Below are positions 19,501 to 27,178 of a stretch of DNA of 64,000 nt, one piece after another. The notes under the pieces were generated by a model. That model was given only the letters and a program-made list of their open reading frames with translations, did no database searches and had not been told where the DNA came from. This stretch comes from UBA5536 sp964592595 (GTDB lineage Bacteria; Bacteroidota; Bacteroidia; Bacteroidales; F082), in NCBI GenBank assembly GCA_964592595.1, contig CAZQFH010000001.1, forward strand, positions 72,004 through 136,003, written 5' to 3'. Made by a program: the position numbers and the translations under genes. The stretch's first letter is position 1. Each line of letters begins with the position of its first letter.

Positions 19501-20488
19501 TGTCGCCAACGAAAAGCACAAAACTTGGGGCCGGATCATCTGGCGTACCATTGTTGTATTGTTCGTGCACGTAAGTCTGAATGGCGCTATAGCTGGTTCC
19601 AATTTCAGCCGTAGTTGTAAAAATAACCTCAAAACCTTTTTTAGTTTTCCATTCAATGAAAGGCGCCATATCTGCTTCAAACATTGGATCAGAAACAATC
19701 AAATATTTTACGGGATAGGTAGTAAGATCTGGATGTTCGGGATATTCTCTGTTTGTTGGATTATTCAAAAATGCTTGTTGCATCACTGAGAAATAAGGTG
19801 AATAAGTAGATGATTTTACATATTCAGTCAGGCTTTCATCCACATTGGTGAAAACAACTTCCAGTTCGATGTCGTTATATATGCGAATGATACCCTGAAC
19901 CGGATTGTAACTAACCGGAGCAATAGTAAGTCGTGCAATCCTGAAACTCCGCATCACACCAAGTACTTCAACAGTAGCAAGTTCGGGCGCTATAAATGCA
20001 TCTTTTTGATAAGTTTTTGAGTCAAATTCAAAGGGAACGTCTTCAGCAAGCTGATCTTTACGCAATGAAGGCTGAACGGGCATAATGAGTTCGTCGATGC
20101 CGTAATCACTCAGTTTATATTCTGTAACATTAAAATTCAGAACATTAACACTTACTTCAGCGCCAAAAGGTATTTCTATCAATTCCTTGGTGGCAGGTAA
20201 TTTGGGTTCTCCAATATTTCCTAAAGAAAAAGTGCCAGGGATAAGCAACTCGTTGAAAACGCCTTTTGAGCTTTTAACTTTAAAGGTAGCTATGCCAGGA
20301 TAGGCAATTTCTGCGCTTAGCCGCTGCATATTGTCATCAAGGACAACCGTTCCGGATTTGGTTTTACCAAAATCAATTGCTAAATCCTGCGCATTGATTT
20401 GGCTTGTGAAAACTAAAGCCGCAAAGAGAAGCAGGCTTAATTGAAAAATACGTTTGCCATAGGCAAACCAGCTTGTAAATTTTTTCAT
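16565..20488 (-). CDS. second gingipain-like C25 protease with CUB-like domain and T9SS sorting domain
   Basis: About 1307 aa when started at 20488, where MKKFTSWFAYGKRIF leads into a normal signal peptide ending INA. An ATG at 20500 would add four residues. The C25 domain (about 260-650) has catalytic His460 (TAHCSE) and the Cys of GNCC, of which the second (493) aligns with the gingipain nucleophile. CARDB-like modules follow, then a CUB-like domain containing YDYLYIYDG, then PKD-like repeats (NPWSP-type strands), and a type A sorting domain starting IYPNPANKLVNLA. It is followed after 69 bases by a paralogue with a different accessory set, suggesting duplication and domain shuffling. Confidence 0.88.
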   Translation of the reverse strand: MKKFTSWFAYGKRIFQLSLLLFAALVFTSQINAQDLAIDFGKTKSGTVVLDDNMQRLSAEIAYPGIATFKVKSSKGVFNELLIPGTFSLGNIGEPKLPATKELIEIPFGAEVSVNVLNFNVTEYKLSDYGIDELIMPVQPSLRKDQLAEDVPFEFDSKTYQKDAFIAPELATVEVLGVMRSFRIARLTIAPVSYNPVQGIIRIYNDIELEVVFTNVDESLTEYVKSSTYSPYFSVMQQAFLNNPTNREYPEHPDLTTYPVKYLIVSDPMFEADMAPFIEWKTKKGFEVIFTTTAEIGTSYSAIQTYVHEQYNNGTPDDPAPSFVLFVGDTPQIPATQGSSSGKMTDLYYGSVDGDYFPEMYYGRFSATNSAQLAPYIEKTLYYEQYEFSDPTYLDDVTLIAGGDGTWNPRVGQPTIEYGTENYFNTDHGYVNVNDYLTSPYTGCYDPARIAVSMINYTAHCSETSWGDPSLSQAMVNNFVNQDKYPLAIGNCCLAADFGYPECMGETWMRAANKGSVAYIGSSPSSYWFEDFYWSVGAFPIQGNNDGYVPTFEETTWGAYDGPFVSDYVTTGAIVSIGNLAVTEVHVQGYPSHSSPTYYWQAYNVLGDPSLVAYHTQGQNNTVEHMPILPIGLETYEVTADAGSYVGISKDGILHGSALVGETGVVEVPIDPVLSSGMVDIVVTKPQYIPYMVQVPAAALEGPYVVLDEYVINDENENGQADYTESFTMDVTLKNVGADPSEVITATIVGEDDYLTLTGASSAEFGAIVNGEVATVADAFGFQVADFVPNEHIASFVIEATDGTEIWESNLMITLYAPGLEIEEEIIVDDVAGNGDGILDPGETADLIVTVNNAGGSDALDLATTIVSSDPMLVVNNATIYEDALVAGESVELAFNVTASSDSPIGYPVNINMSANSGPSGLYTATQNGMVVIGLIPDYLMSNGTVETCVGNFYDTGGIGGEYGNSENLTMTFMPSMENAVMRADFVAFETESGYDYLYIYDGANTMAPQITGSPFHGTSNPGLVQATNPDGALTFRFTSDGSVTKSGWHAEISCFIDQDLAINITATPPAICEGGSAVLNAHPVGGTGNYTCNWSPAGSLNDPAAMMPIASPTETTTYYVVVDDGETTLEGEYTLVVHDMPELELGSDTIVCAYDEIILDATILNGVSYVWSPGGETTATITVDSTGAGLGSQTYSVIATDENGCAVEDEITVTFDVCSGLDEQKLNVSIYPNPANKLVNLAIRGNASKLEYTLLNYQGKEVYSKDLGSFSGSEIQQINLSTYARGIYYLRLNTGESVTIHKIVIQ

Positions 20489-20646
20489 CTTGGTTAACAT
20501 TTTACTTCGGTAATCTTTAAAAGAATAAGCATTTGAGCACAAATTTAACAGAAAAAAAATGTGCTGTCCTTTTTCTAAGCTTATTAAGTATGATTCTAAA
20601 TAACAAGATAATTTAAGTAAACAATTGACAAACAAACTTATACGAA

Positions 20647-20686
20647 ATAAAAAAGCAATAATGAATATCAAATATTTCATTATTGC
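20647..20686 (-). terminator. terminator of the tyrosine-degradation operon
   Basis: A perfect 11-bp stem GCAATAATGAA (20655-20665) pairs with TTCATTATTGC (20676-20686) around a 10-base loop. On the minus strand it is followed by six T and more T-rich sequence. It lies 41 bases beyond the flavin reductase stop, so it ends the hmgA-hppD-fahA-flavin reductase transcript before the protease gene. Confidence 0.85.
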
Positions 20687-20727
20687 CTGCTGAATTGCAT
20701 AAGAGTTTGCACTAAAAATGTATAAGC

Positions 20728-21621
20728 TTAATTGCTGCCTGTTTTTTCTGTTTCATAATAAGCCAGCAATAAAGCAAGAGCTGCATCAGTTTTATCGTTT
20801 TCTATCCATAACCGAACTTTAACAATCAAATCTTCTTCGCTTGCAAGTTTTTTAAGCGATAATTTTTGTTCCCTAATTAAGGCGTTATCTGGAAATTTAT
20901 CAAGACTTCCCAAACGTCCCAAATCATTTCCGGTGAGAAACGGATTGAATTTTATACTATCGGGCATCACATCAATCCCAATTCCAGGTTTAGCTAAGGG
21001 TTTGGGAACGATAAAAGCCGCCTCACCATTCGTTCTCACGTAATAATCGCCGCCCATTCTGCCAACAAGATCAATTTTTAAAACATCAATTTCTCCTTTT
21101 TCGTTAAGGATAGCTTCATTGACATGCATTTTCAGTATTTCACAAATCACCAGATTTCCGGCTCCCGGGCCATCACCTGTTTCGATGATATCCCGCACGC
21201 GGCATTCAAATTGCACAGGCGATTCCTTAACGCGGAAAGGCTTCACACATAGCGATTCGAGCGGCGTAAATCCTGCTTTAAAAAACTCATTCGTGCCTTT
21301 TGGATATTCGGAGCTGGCCAGACTCATTTGCTGAACCATTTCGAAGTTTACCATATTAATAACAACTTCGGGCACTTCCCTTAAATTTTCAAAAGTGTCT
21401 TTGGTTGTGTTATCACGTCCCCTTCGCGAAGGCGAAAAGATGAGGGTGGAAGGGTTTACACCAAAAGCATTAAAAAAACTGAAAGGCGAGAGGTTGGGAT
21501 TGCCGGCTTTATCTATGGTACTCGCAAAAGCGATGGGTCGGGGAGCAACACTTCCAAGCAACAGCCGATGAAGCTTCCGTTGATCATAATTCACCGCATC
21601 AATGGTAATCATAGCGTTCAT
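20728..21621 (-). CDS. flavin reductase family protein (FMN-binding split barrel)
   Basis: A 297-aa flavin reductase-like protein. The N-terminal split-barrel FMN domain (about 1-190) carries the family pattern SVAPRPIAFAST followed by NLSPFSFFNAFG and SPSRRG. The remaining C-terminal 100 residues are a small extension. The start at 21621 is chosen because its ATG overlaps the fahA TGA in the 4-base ATGA arrangement; an ATG at 21648 or 21612 is possible. It is the last gene of the hmgA-hppD-fahA operon, a neighbourhood I recall in other Bacteroidota, but its role in aromatic catabolism is not established. Confidence 0.85.
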   Translation of the reverse strand: MNAMITIDAVNYDQRKLHRLLLGSVAPRPIAFASTIDKAGNPNLSPFSFFNAFGVNPSTLIFSPSRRGRDNTTKDTFENLREVPEVVINMVNFEMVQQMSLASSEYPKGTNEFFKAGFTPLESLCVKPFRVKESPVQFECRVRDIIETGDGPGAGNLVICEILKMHVNEAILNEKGEIDVLKIDLVGRMGGDYYVRTNGEAAFIVPKPLAKPGIGIDVMPDSIKFNPFLTGNDLGRLGSLDKFPDNALIREQKLSLKKLASEEDLIVKVRLWIENDKTDAALALLLAYYETEKTGSN

Positions 21622-22889
21622 TTGGCAGGAAGTATTTGGGTTATGCATTCACCAAACCCGATGCGCAAACCATTTTTTTGAGCCGTCGCTTTCATGATGA
21701 TAGTATCATAATCATGAATAAACCTTCTTTCGCTGCCATCTTTCATTGTTAACGGCTGGGTTCCTTTCCAGCTCAGTTCGAGCATTGACCCAAACGAATC
21801 GGGAGTAGGGCCGCTTATGGTACCAGAAGCATACAGTTCGCCGGGGTTGATATTACATCCGGCAACAGTTTGATGTGCAAGTTGTTGTGCCATATTCCAA
21901 TAGAGATATTTGGTATTTGACTGACAAACAATCGTGCTTTCTGCTTTGGCGGGCTGAATAGCTACCTCAAGTTGAATATCAAAATTATGCTCTCCATTAA
22001 TTTGCAAGTAGGGCAGCACTTCCGGCTCCTGTCTTGGACCTTTCGTCCTGAATGGCTCTAAAGCTTCCATGGTAATCACCCAGGGTGAAATTACCGATCC
22101 AAAACTTTTAGACAGGAAAGGCCCGAGTGGAACATATTCCCATTTTTGTATGTCTCTGGCCGAAAGATCATTAAAAAGCACCAGTCCAAAAATGGCATCT
22201 TCAGCCTGATCCACAGGAATAGGATCACCCAGATGCGTTTTGGATGAGGTAATAAAAGCCATTTCCAATTCAAAATCCAACTGTTTTGAAGGACCAAACA
22301 ATGGTGGTGCCTCATCATTGGGTTTTGTTTGCCCTTTTGGCCGATGTATGGAAGTGCCGGAAACAACAATTGAAGAGGCTCTTCCATGATAACCTACGGG
22401 TAGGTGTTTCCAGTTTGGAAGCAGCGCTTTAGCAGGATCGCGAAACATCTTGCCAACATTGGTAGCATGCTCCATACTCGAGTAAAAATCAGTATAATCT
22501 CCAACCTGAATCGGCATCAGCATTTCAATCTGATCAGCTTGATAGAGTGCTAATTGAAGCATTTCTTCATTGCCCTGAAGCTCCATGTTTGAAGCGGAAA
22601 ATATCTCTGATAGCCGCTCTCTGATAGCGATTCTGGTGTTTTTTGGCAGAGCGGCTAATTCGTTCAGGCTTTTTTCGTAGAAGATACTCAAATCAGGGAT
22701 TTCAAGGCTGTCGAAATAACCAAAATCAGCCAACACAGAAAGGTCAACCAAAGTATCTCCTACACGAGTGGCAATAAAAACGAGATTGCCTGATGAGGCG
22801 ATTCCATAAGGTAAATTTTGTATGGGGAAGTCACTGTTTTCGGGTGTTTTGATCCATGAAGTGAGTTCCGGATGGTTTGATTGTAACAT
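21618..22889 (-). CDS. fahA: fumarylacetoacetase
   Basis: Hydrolyses fumarylacetoacetate to fumarate and acetoacetate, the last step of tyrosine degradation, in the cytoplasm. The 423-aa protein has the FAH N-terminal domain (about 1-110) and the FAH catalytic domain, with LPVGYHGRASSIVVSGT, a metal-site region (FELEMAFI) and the late GTISGPTPDSFGS block, all hallmarks of the eukaryote-type full-length FAH. It sits between hppD (49 bases upstream) and the flavin reductase, with which it overlaps by 4 bases. Confidence 0.95.
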   Translation of the reverse strand: MLQSNHPELTSWIKTPENSDFPIQNLPYGIASSGNLVFIATRVGDTLVDLSVLADFGYFDSLEIPDLSIFYEKSLNELAALPKNTRIAIRERLSEIFSASNMELQGNEEMLQLALYQADQIEMLMPIQVGDYTDFYSSMEHATNVGKMFRDPAKALLPNWKHLPVGYHGRASSIVVSGTSIHRPKGQTKPNDEAPPLFGPSKQLDFELEMAFITSSKTHLGDPIPVDQAEDAIFGLVLFNDLSARDIQKWEYVPLGPFLSKSFGSVISPWVITMEALEPFRTKGPRQEPEVLPYLQINGEHNFDIQLEVAIQPAKAESTIVCQSNTKYLYWNMAQQLAHQTVAGCNINPGELYASGTISGPTPDSFGSMLELSWKGTQPLTMKDGSERRFIHDYDTIIMKATAQKNGLRIGFGECITQILPAK

Positions 22890-22937
22890 AATTGAGATTA
22901 ATGCTATAGGAAGTGATAATGTGAAATAAATTTGATT

Positions 22938-24035
22938 TTAAAGCGTACCTCGGCTTTCCTGTTCCAATTCGATGGCTTCGAACAGGGCTTTGAAATTTCC
23001 TTTTCCAAAAGATTTGGCTCCTTTACGCTGGATTATTTCAAAGAAAACAGTTGGACGGTCTTCAACAGGTTTTGTAAATAATTGAAGCAGATAGCCTTCC
23101 TCATCTCTGTCAATCAGAATCCTTAATTTCTTTAAGGTTTCAAGATCTTCATCGATTTCTTTTACGCGATCCATCACGGTATCATAATAGGTATCGGGAA
23201 CATGCAAAAACTCAACTCCTCTGGCCCTAAGCTGATCGATAGTTGTAATGATATCATCAGTTGCCATGGCTACGTGCTGTGCGCCAGCCCCGCGATAAAA
23301 GTCGATATACTCTTCAATCTGTGATTTTTTCTTTCCTTCAGCAGGCTCATTAATCGGAAATTTGATGCGCATATTGCTGTTTGACATCACCTTGCTCATC
23401 AATGCTGTGTAATCGGTAGAGATATCTTTGTCATCAAACGAAATCAATTGTTCGAAACCCATTACCGTTCCATAAAAATTGACCCATTTGTTCATTTCGC
23501 CCCAATTTACATTACCTACGACATGATCCACATGTTTGAGGCCTGTTTCGGAAGGCTTGTAAACAGGATTCCATTTACGGAAGCCAGGCAGAAAAGGCCC
23601 GAAGTAATTTTTACGCTCCACAAAAATATGTACTGTTTCGCCATAGATGTGAATTCCGCTTGTGATTACCTCTCCATTTTCATCCACTGTGGTTTGAGGT
23701 GCCATGAAGGAACGGGCACCGCGGCTGGTGGTTTCCTTCCAGGCCTGCCGGGCATCATCCACCCACAAGGCGATTACTTTGATGCCATCGCCATGAGTTT
23801 TTTGATGTTCGGCAATATGCGACTCCGGCGTTAGTGCAGTTGTGAAAACAAAGGTGATTTTTCCTTGCCGTAAGGCATAACTGGCTCTGTCTTTAAGCCC
23901 GGTTTCGAGCCCGGCATAAGCCAACGGCTGAAATCCAAAAGCCGTTTGGTAGTAATGGGCTGCCTGCTTAGCATTTCCTACATAAAATTCAACATAATCT
24001 GTTCCATTAATTGGAAGAAAGTCATTATTGCTCAT
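22938..24035 (-). CDS. hppD: 4-hydroxyphenylpyruvate dioxygenase
   Basis: Fe(II) dioxygenase converting 4-hydroxyphenylpyruvate to homogentisate. Two vicinal-oxygen-chelate halves are present. The C-terminal one carries the metal ligands His171 (VDHVVGNV), His254 (AQHVAMAT) and Glu333 (FFEIIQRKGA). The end FGKGNFKALFEAIE is the conserved C-terminal gating helix. At 365 aa it is a usual length. It lies 35 bases downstream of hmgA and 48 bases before fahA on the minus strand. The product goes to HmgA. Confidence 0.96.
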   Translation of the reverse strand: MSNNDFLPINGTDYVEFYVGNAKQAAHYYQTAFGFQPLAYAGLETGLKDRASYALRQGKITFVFTTALTPESHIAEHQKTHGDGIKVIALWVDDARQAWKETTSRGARSFMAPQTTVDENGEVITSGIHIYGETVHIFVERKNYFGPFLPGFRKWNPVYKPSETGLKHVDHVVGNVNWGEMNKWVNFYGTVMGFEQLISFDDKDISTDYTALMSKVMSNSNMRIKFPINEPAEGKKKSQIEEYIDFYRGAGAQHVAMATDDIITTIDQLRARGVEFLHVPDTYYDTVMDRVKEIDEDLETLKKLRILIDRDEEGYLLQLFTKPVEDRPTVFFEIIQRKGAKSFGKGNFKALFEAIELEQESRGTL

Positions 24036-24070
24036 GATGTTATCTAATTTATATATGTTCTGTTTTTAAA

Positions 24071-25228
24071 TTAAAAAAGCCAGCTTTTGAAATAGTCAGG
24101 GTCTTCAAGACTCATCGCTTGCTTGGTGAGCTTCAACGGCTTAAAAGTATCTACCATCACCGCCAGCTCATCGGTTCCTTTTTTGCCGATGCTTCTTTCG
24201 GCTGCTCCCGGATGTGGCCCGTGTGGAATTCCGATAGGATGCAGCGTGATCATACCTTTTTCGATGTGATTTCGGCTCATAAAATCGCCATCAACATAAT
24301 AAAGTACTTCATCCGAATCCACATTACTATGATTGTAGGGTGCAGGAATAGATTTGGGATGGTAATCGTATAAGCGCGGAACGAAAGCACAGGTTACAAA
24401 AGCTGGTGTTTCAAATGTTTGATGCACTGGTGGTGGCTGGTGGATGCGTCCGGTAATGGGTTCGAAGTCGTGAATGCTAATTCCGAATGGATAATGGCAG
24501 CCATCCCATCCAATGGCGTCGAATGGATGTGAAGCATAAACGTATGGAAAGAGCAGGTCTTCGCGCTTGATCTTTACCAGAAATTCTCCTCGTTCATTAT
24601 GTGTAACCAACTTTTCGGGTACTTTAATGTCCCTTTCATAAAAAGGTGCATGCTCGAGCAACTGGCCATTTTTGTTTACATAGCGCTTTGGGAATCTCAG
24701 GGGATGAAAAGATTCAACAATGAATAAGCGGTTGTCGGACGAATCAAATTCCATCTGATAAATTATGCCTCGCGGAATGATCAGGTGATCACCATAAACA
24801 AAATCAATCGTCCCGAAGATCGTGTGCAGTTTGCCACTGCCTTCGTGAATAAATATCATCTCGTCAGCTTGCGAGTTTTTATAAAAATAGTCTTTCATTG
24901 ATTGTCGTGGCGCTGCCAGACTGATATACACATCGCTATTAATCAAAACCGGAACGCGGCTATCGAGGTAATCATCTGTTGGTTTTACCTTAAACCCATT
25001 AAAGCTGCGATGCTGCATATTGTGCTCCATTGCCACTTCAGGTTTTACGGAAACCGGATCACTTACCGACTTCACCATTGTGGGAGGATAAGTATGATAG
25101 ATAAGTGAATAGACATCAGAAAAACCTTCTGTCGACACTAATTCTTCGGCAAACAAGTCGCCATTAGGTTTACGGAAAATGGTGTGCCGTTTGTGGGGTA
25201 CTTCACCGCGACGCAAATAATAAGGCAT
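24071..25228 (-). CDS. hmgA: homogentisate 1,2-dioxygenase
   Basis: Opens the ring of homogentisate to maleylacetoacetate; a cupin-fold Fe(II) enzyme. The start at 25228 gives MPYYLRRGEVPHKRHT, the conserved N terminus; an upstream in-frame ATG adds only 11 unconserved residues. His/Glu-rich cupin motifs are visible (FIHEGSGKLHT, PPPVHQTFE, YNHSNVDSDEV, GIPHGPHPG). At 385 aa it belongs to the shorter bacterial class rather than the 440-aa human-like class. It is first in the minus-strand operon with hppD, fahA and a flavin reductase. No maleylacetoacetate isomerase gene is present in the window. Confidence 0.93.
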   Translation of the reverse strand: MPYYLRRGEVPHKRHTIFRKPNGDLFAEELVSTEGFSDVYSLIYHTYPPTMVKSVSDPVSVKPEVAMEHNMQHRSFNGFKVKPTDDYLDSRVPVLINSDVYISLAAPRQSMKDYFYKNSQADEMIFIHEGSGKLHTIFGTIDFVYGDHLIIPRGIIYQMEFDSSDNRLFIVESFHPLRFPKRYVNKNGQLLEHAPFYERDIKVPEKLVTHNERGEFLVKIKREDLLFPYVYASHPFDAIGWDGCHYPFGISIHDFEPITGRIHQPPPVHQTFETPAFVTCAFVPRLYDYHPKSIPAPYNHSNVDSDEVLYYVDGDFMSRNHIEKGMITLHPIGIPHGPHPGAAERSIGKKGTDELAVMVDTFKPLKLTKQAMSLEDPDYFKSWLF

Positions 25229-25258
25229 ACAATTTATATTTGGTTTAAATAAGAAGAA

Positions 25259-25266
25259 CAAATCTA
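25259..25266 (-). promoter_or_regulatory. -7 box of the hmgA operon
   Basis: On the minus strand TAGATTTG fits TAnnTTTG exactly and lies 31 bases before the hmgA ATG, in the 100-base divergent spacer with the ene-reductase gene. No good -33 box was found at 19-21 bases. Confidence 0.4.
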
Positions 25267-25328
25267 CATAAAAAATTGTTTAGCCTTTGTAATTTCTAAA
25301 CCGATTTCAGTTAAACAAAACGTTAAAA

Positions 25329-26432
25329 ATGCTTAAGCCACTTCTCGAACCCTTTTTGATGGGCGCACTTCAACTAACAAATCGTTTCGTTATGGCACCG
25401 CTTACACGACAGCGGGCCGCAAAAGAGTTAGAACCTACTGATCTTCATGCCAAATATTATGCGCAACGAGCCAGCGCGGGTTTAATTATCAGTGAAGCAA
25501 GTCAGATTTCACCCAAAGGGCAGGGGTATCCTAATACTCCGGGAATTTACTCTCAGGAGCAAATAGCTGGTTGGAAAAAAGTGACTACTGCAGTGCATCA
25601 GGCTGGAGGAAAAATTGTTTGTCAGTTGTGGCATGTTGGCCGGCACTCTCATCCACTTATTCAGTTGGATGGCGGTATGCCGGTAGGGCCTTCTGCTGTG
25701 GCAGAAACCGGGCATGTTACCACATTGCAAGGTAAAATGGAGCCCGTTGTACCAAAAGCACTTTCGTTACCAGCAATCAAAGCCACTATTGAGGATTACC
25801 GAAAAGCAGCGCGTAATGCTATAATTGCTGGTTTTGATGGTGTTGAAATACATGGCGCCAATGGCTATTTGATCGATCAGTTTTTGAATGATAACAGCAA
25901 TATCAGAACGGATCAATATGGCGGTAGCATTCCCAAAAAAGCGCGTTTTGCATTGGAAGTTGTTGATGCCGTTATAAATGAAATTGGAGCTGAACGAACG
26001 GGTATTCGCCTTTCGCCTTCCGGACGAAATTTTGGTATCAATAATGAAAATCCTGTTGAAACCTTTACCTACCTGATCCAAAAGCTCAACAAGTTTAATT
26101 TGGCGTTTATTCATCTGATCGAGCCTTTTGCGCATACTATCGAAGGTTTGGATAATTACCTTGCCTGTCCTACGACTTATTTTAAACCTCTGATCGAAAG
26201 CCCTGTAATCACTGCCGGGGGAATGACTTTCGCTTCAGCAGAAAAAATGCTTAACGAAGGTCATGCTGATTTGGTAGCTTTTGGCAGGGATTTTATTTCC
26301 AATCCCGATCTTGTGGAGCGCTATCGTAACGATTGGCCTTTGCAACCCTATGATACTGAAACTTTTTATGGCGGTAACGAGACCGGATATACTGATTATC
26401 CTTTTTACAAAACTCAACAGATTGAAAAATGA
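25329..26432 (+). CDS. NADH:flavin oxidoreductase / ene-reductase (Old Yellow Enzyme family)
   Basis: A cytoplasmic FMN-dependent enzyme reducing activated C=C bonds with NAD(P)H. The barrel starts with NRFVMAPLTRQRA (about 19-31). It contains QLWHVGRHSHP, the substrate-binding segment VEIHGANGYLIDQFL and RTDQYGGS, and a C-terminal phosphate-binding VAFGRDFISNPDL. The 367 aa match NemA/OYE-class alkene reductases. It is transcribed divergently from the tyrosine operon, and its stop overlaps the next gene by 4 bases (ATGA), so the two are coupled. Confidence 0.93.
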   Translation: MLKPLLEPFLMGALQLTNRFVMAPLTRQRAAKELEPTDLHAKYYAQRASAGLIISEASQISPKGQGYPNTPGIYSQEQIAGWKKVTTAVHQAGGKIVCQLWHVGRHSHPLIQLDGGMPVGPSAVAETGHVTTLQGKMEPVVPKALSLPAIKATIEDYRKAARNAIIAGFDGVEIHGANGYLIDQFLNDNSNIRTDQYGGSIPKKARFALEVVDAVINEIGAERTGIRLSPSGRNFGINNENPVETFTYLIQKLNKFNLAFIHLIEPFAHTIEGLDNYLACPTTYFKPLIESPVITAGGMTFASAEKMLNEGHADLVAFGRDFISNPDLVERYRNDWPLQPYDTETFYGGNETGYTDYPFYKTQQIEK

Positions 26433-27142
26433 TTTCCGGGTTGGATTTTTTAAGTGTGGTGGCAGACTGGGCAAATCAGCGGCTCGCAGATGGAGGTCCG
26501 CGTTATGCAGAATACCATCCCGAACAAATTATCGTAGAGCCTTGGAATGCTTTGAGTTCTGTCGCTATGATGCTTCCGGCAATTTATTGGTTTTTTAGAG
26601 AGCGAGGGGAACTTAAGCAACACAAATATTTTACATTCGCTATCCTGATGGTTTTTCTTGGCGGACTTGGTAGCACGCTTTTTCATGCATTCAGAATGAG
26701 TCCTGTTTTTTTGCTTCTTGATGTCTTGCCTTCTGCATTACTTACTTTATCGCTGGCGATATTTTTCTGGTTGAAAATCCTTAAAAAATGGTGGCTGGTA
26801 GCTACAGTGCTTTTACCAGTTTTTGCTTTAAGGATATTGCTTTTCGGGCAATTGGAAGGTCACCTGGCAATTAATATTTCCTATGCAATCTCGGGAGCTT
26901 TGGTGCTCGTTCCTTTGTTGATCTTGCTTTATCGCACCGAGTTTAAAGCAGGATTATCTGTGCTTTTTGTATTGATTCTTTTTGCGCTGGCTCTGTTATT
27001 TAGGCAGTTAGACGTGCATGCTTTTGAATTTTTACCTCAAGGGACACACTTTTTGTGGCATCTTTTTAGTGCTGGCGGTTCGTTTTTCCTGTTGAATTAT
27101 TTGTATCAGCTTCGCCGCTATGAACAAAAAAAGCAGGAATAA
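26429..27142 (+). CDS. CREST-family seven-helix membrane protein (alkaline ceramidase-like)
   Basis: A 237-aa integral membrane protein with about seven hydrophobic helices. The residues expected of the CREST superfamily (alkaline ceramidases, PAQR receptors, Per1) are in place: Ser82 and His86 in GSTLFHAF, Asp98 in LLLDV, and His207/His211 in THFLWHLF. In the family these bind zinc and support hydrolysis of an amide or ester in lipids. The match to the family is my reading of these residues, and the substrate is unknown. It is translationally coupled to the upstream ene-reductase. A hairpin terminator overlaps its end. Confidence 0.72.
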   Translation: MISGLDFLSVVADWANQRLADGGPRYAEYHPEQIIVEPWNALSSVAMMLPAIYWFFRERGELKQHKYFTFAILMVFLGGLGSTLFHAFRMSPVFLLLDVLPSALLTLSLAIFFWLKILKKWWLVATVLLPVFALRILLFGQLEGHLAINISYAISGALVLVPLLILLYRTEFKAGLSVLFVLILFALALLFRQLDVHAFEFLPQGTHFLWHLFSAGGSFFLLNYLYQLRRYEQKKQE

Positions 27143-27157
27143 TCAATTTCCTGCTTT
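27130..27157 (+). terminator. hairpin terminator between convergent genes
   Basis: AAAGCAGGAA (27130-27139) pairs perfectly with TTCCTGCTTT (27148-27157) around an 8-base loop. It overlaps the last codons of the CREST gene and precedes the convergent DHOD-like gene. The A and T tracts on both sides let it act in both directions. Confidence 0.75.
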
Positions 27158-27178
27158 GTGCTTTATTAATGCCTGATT

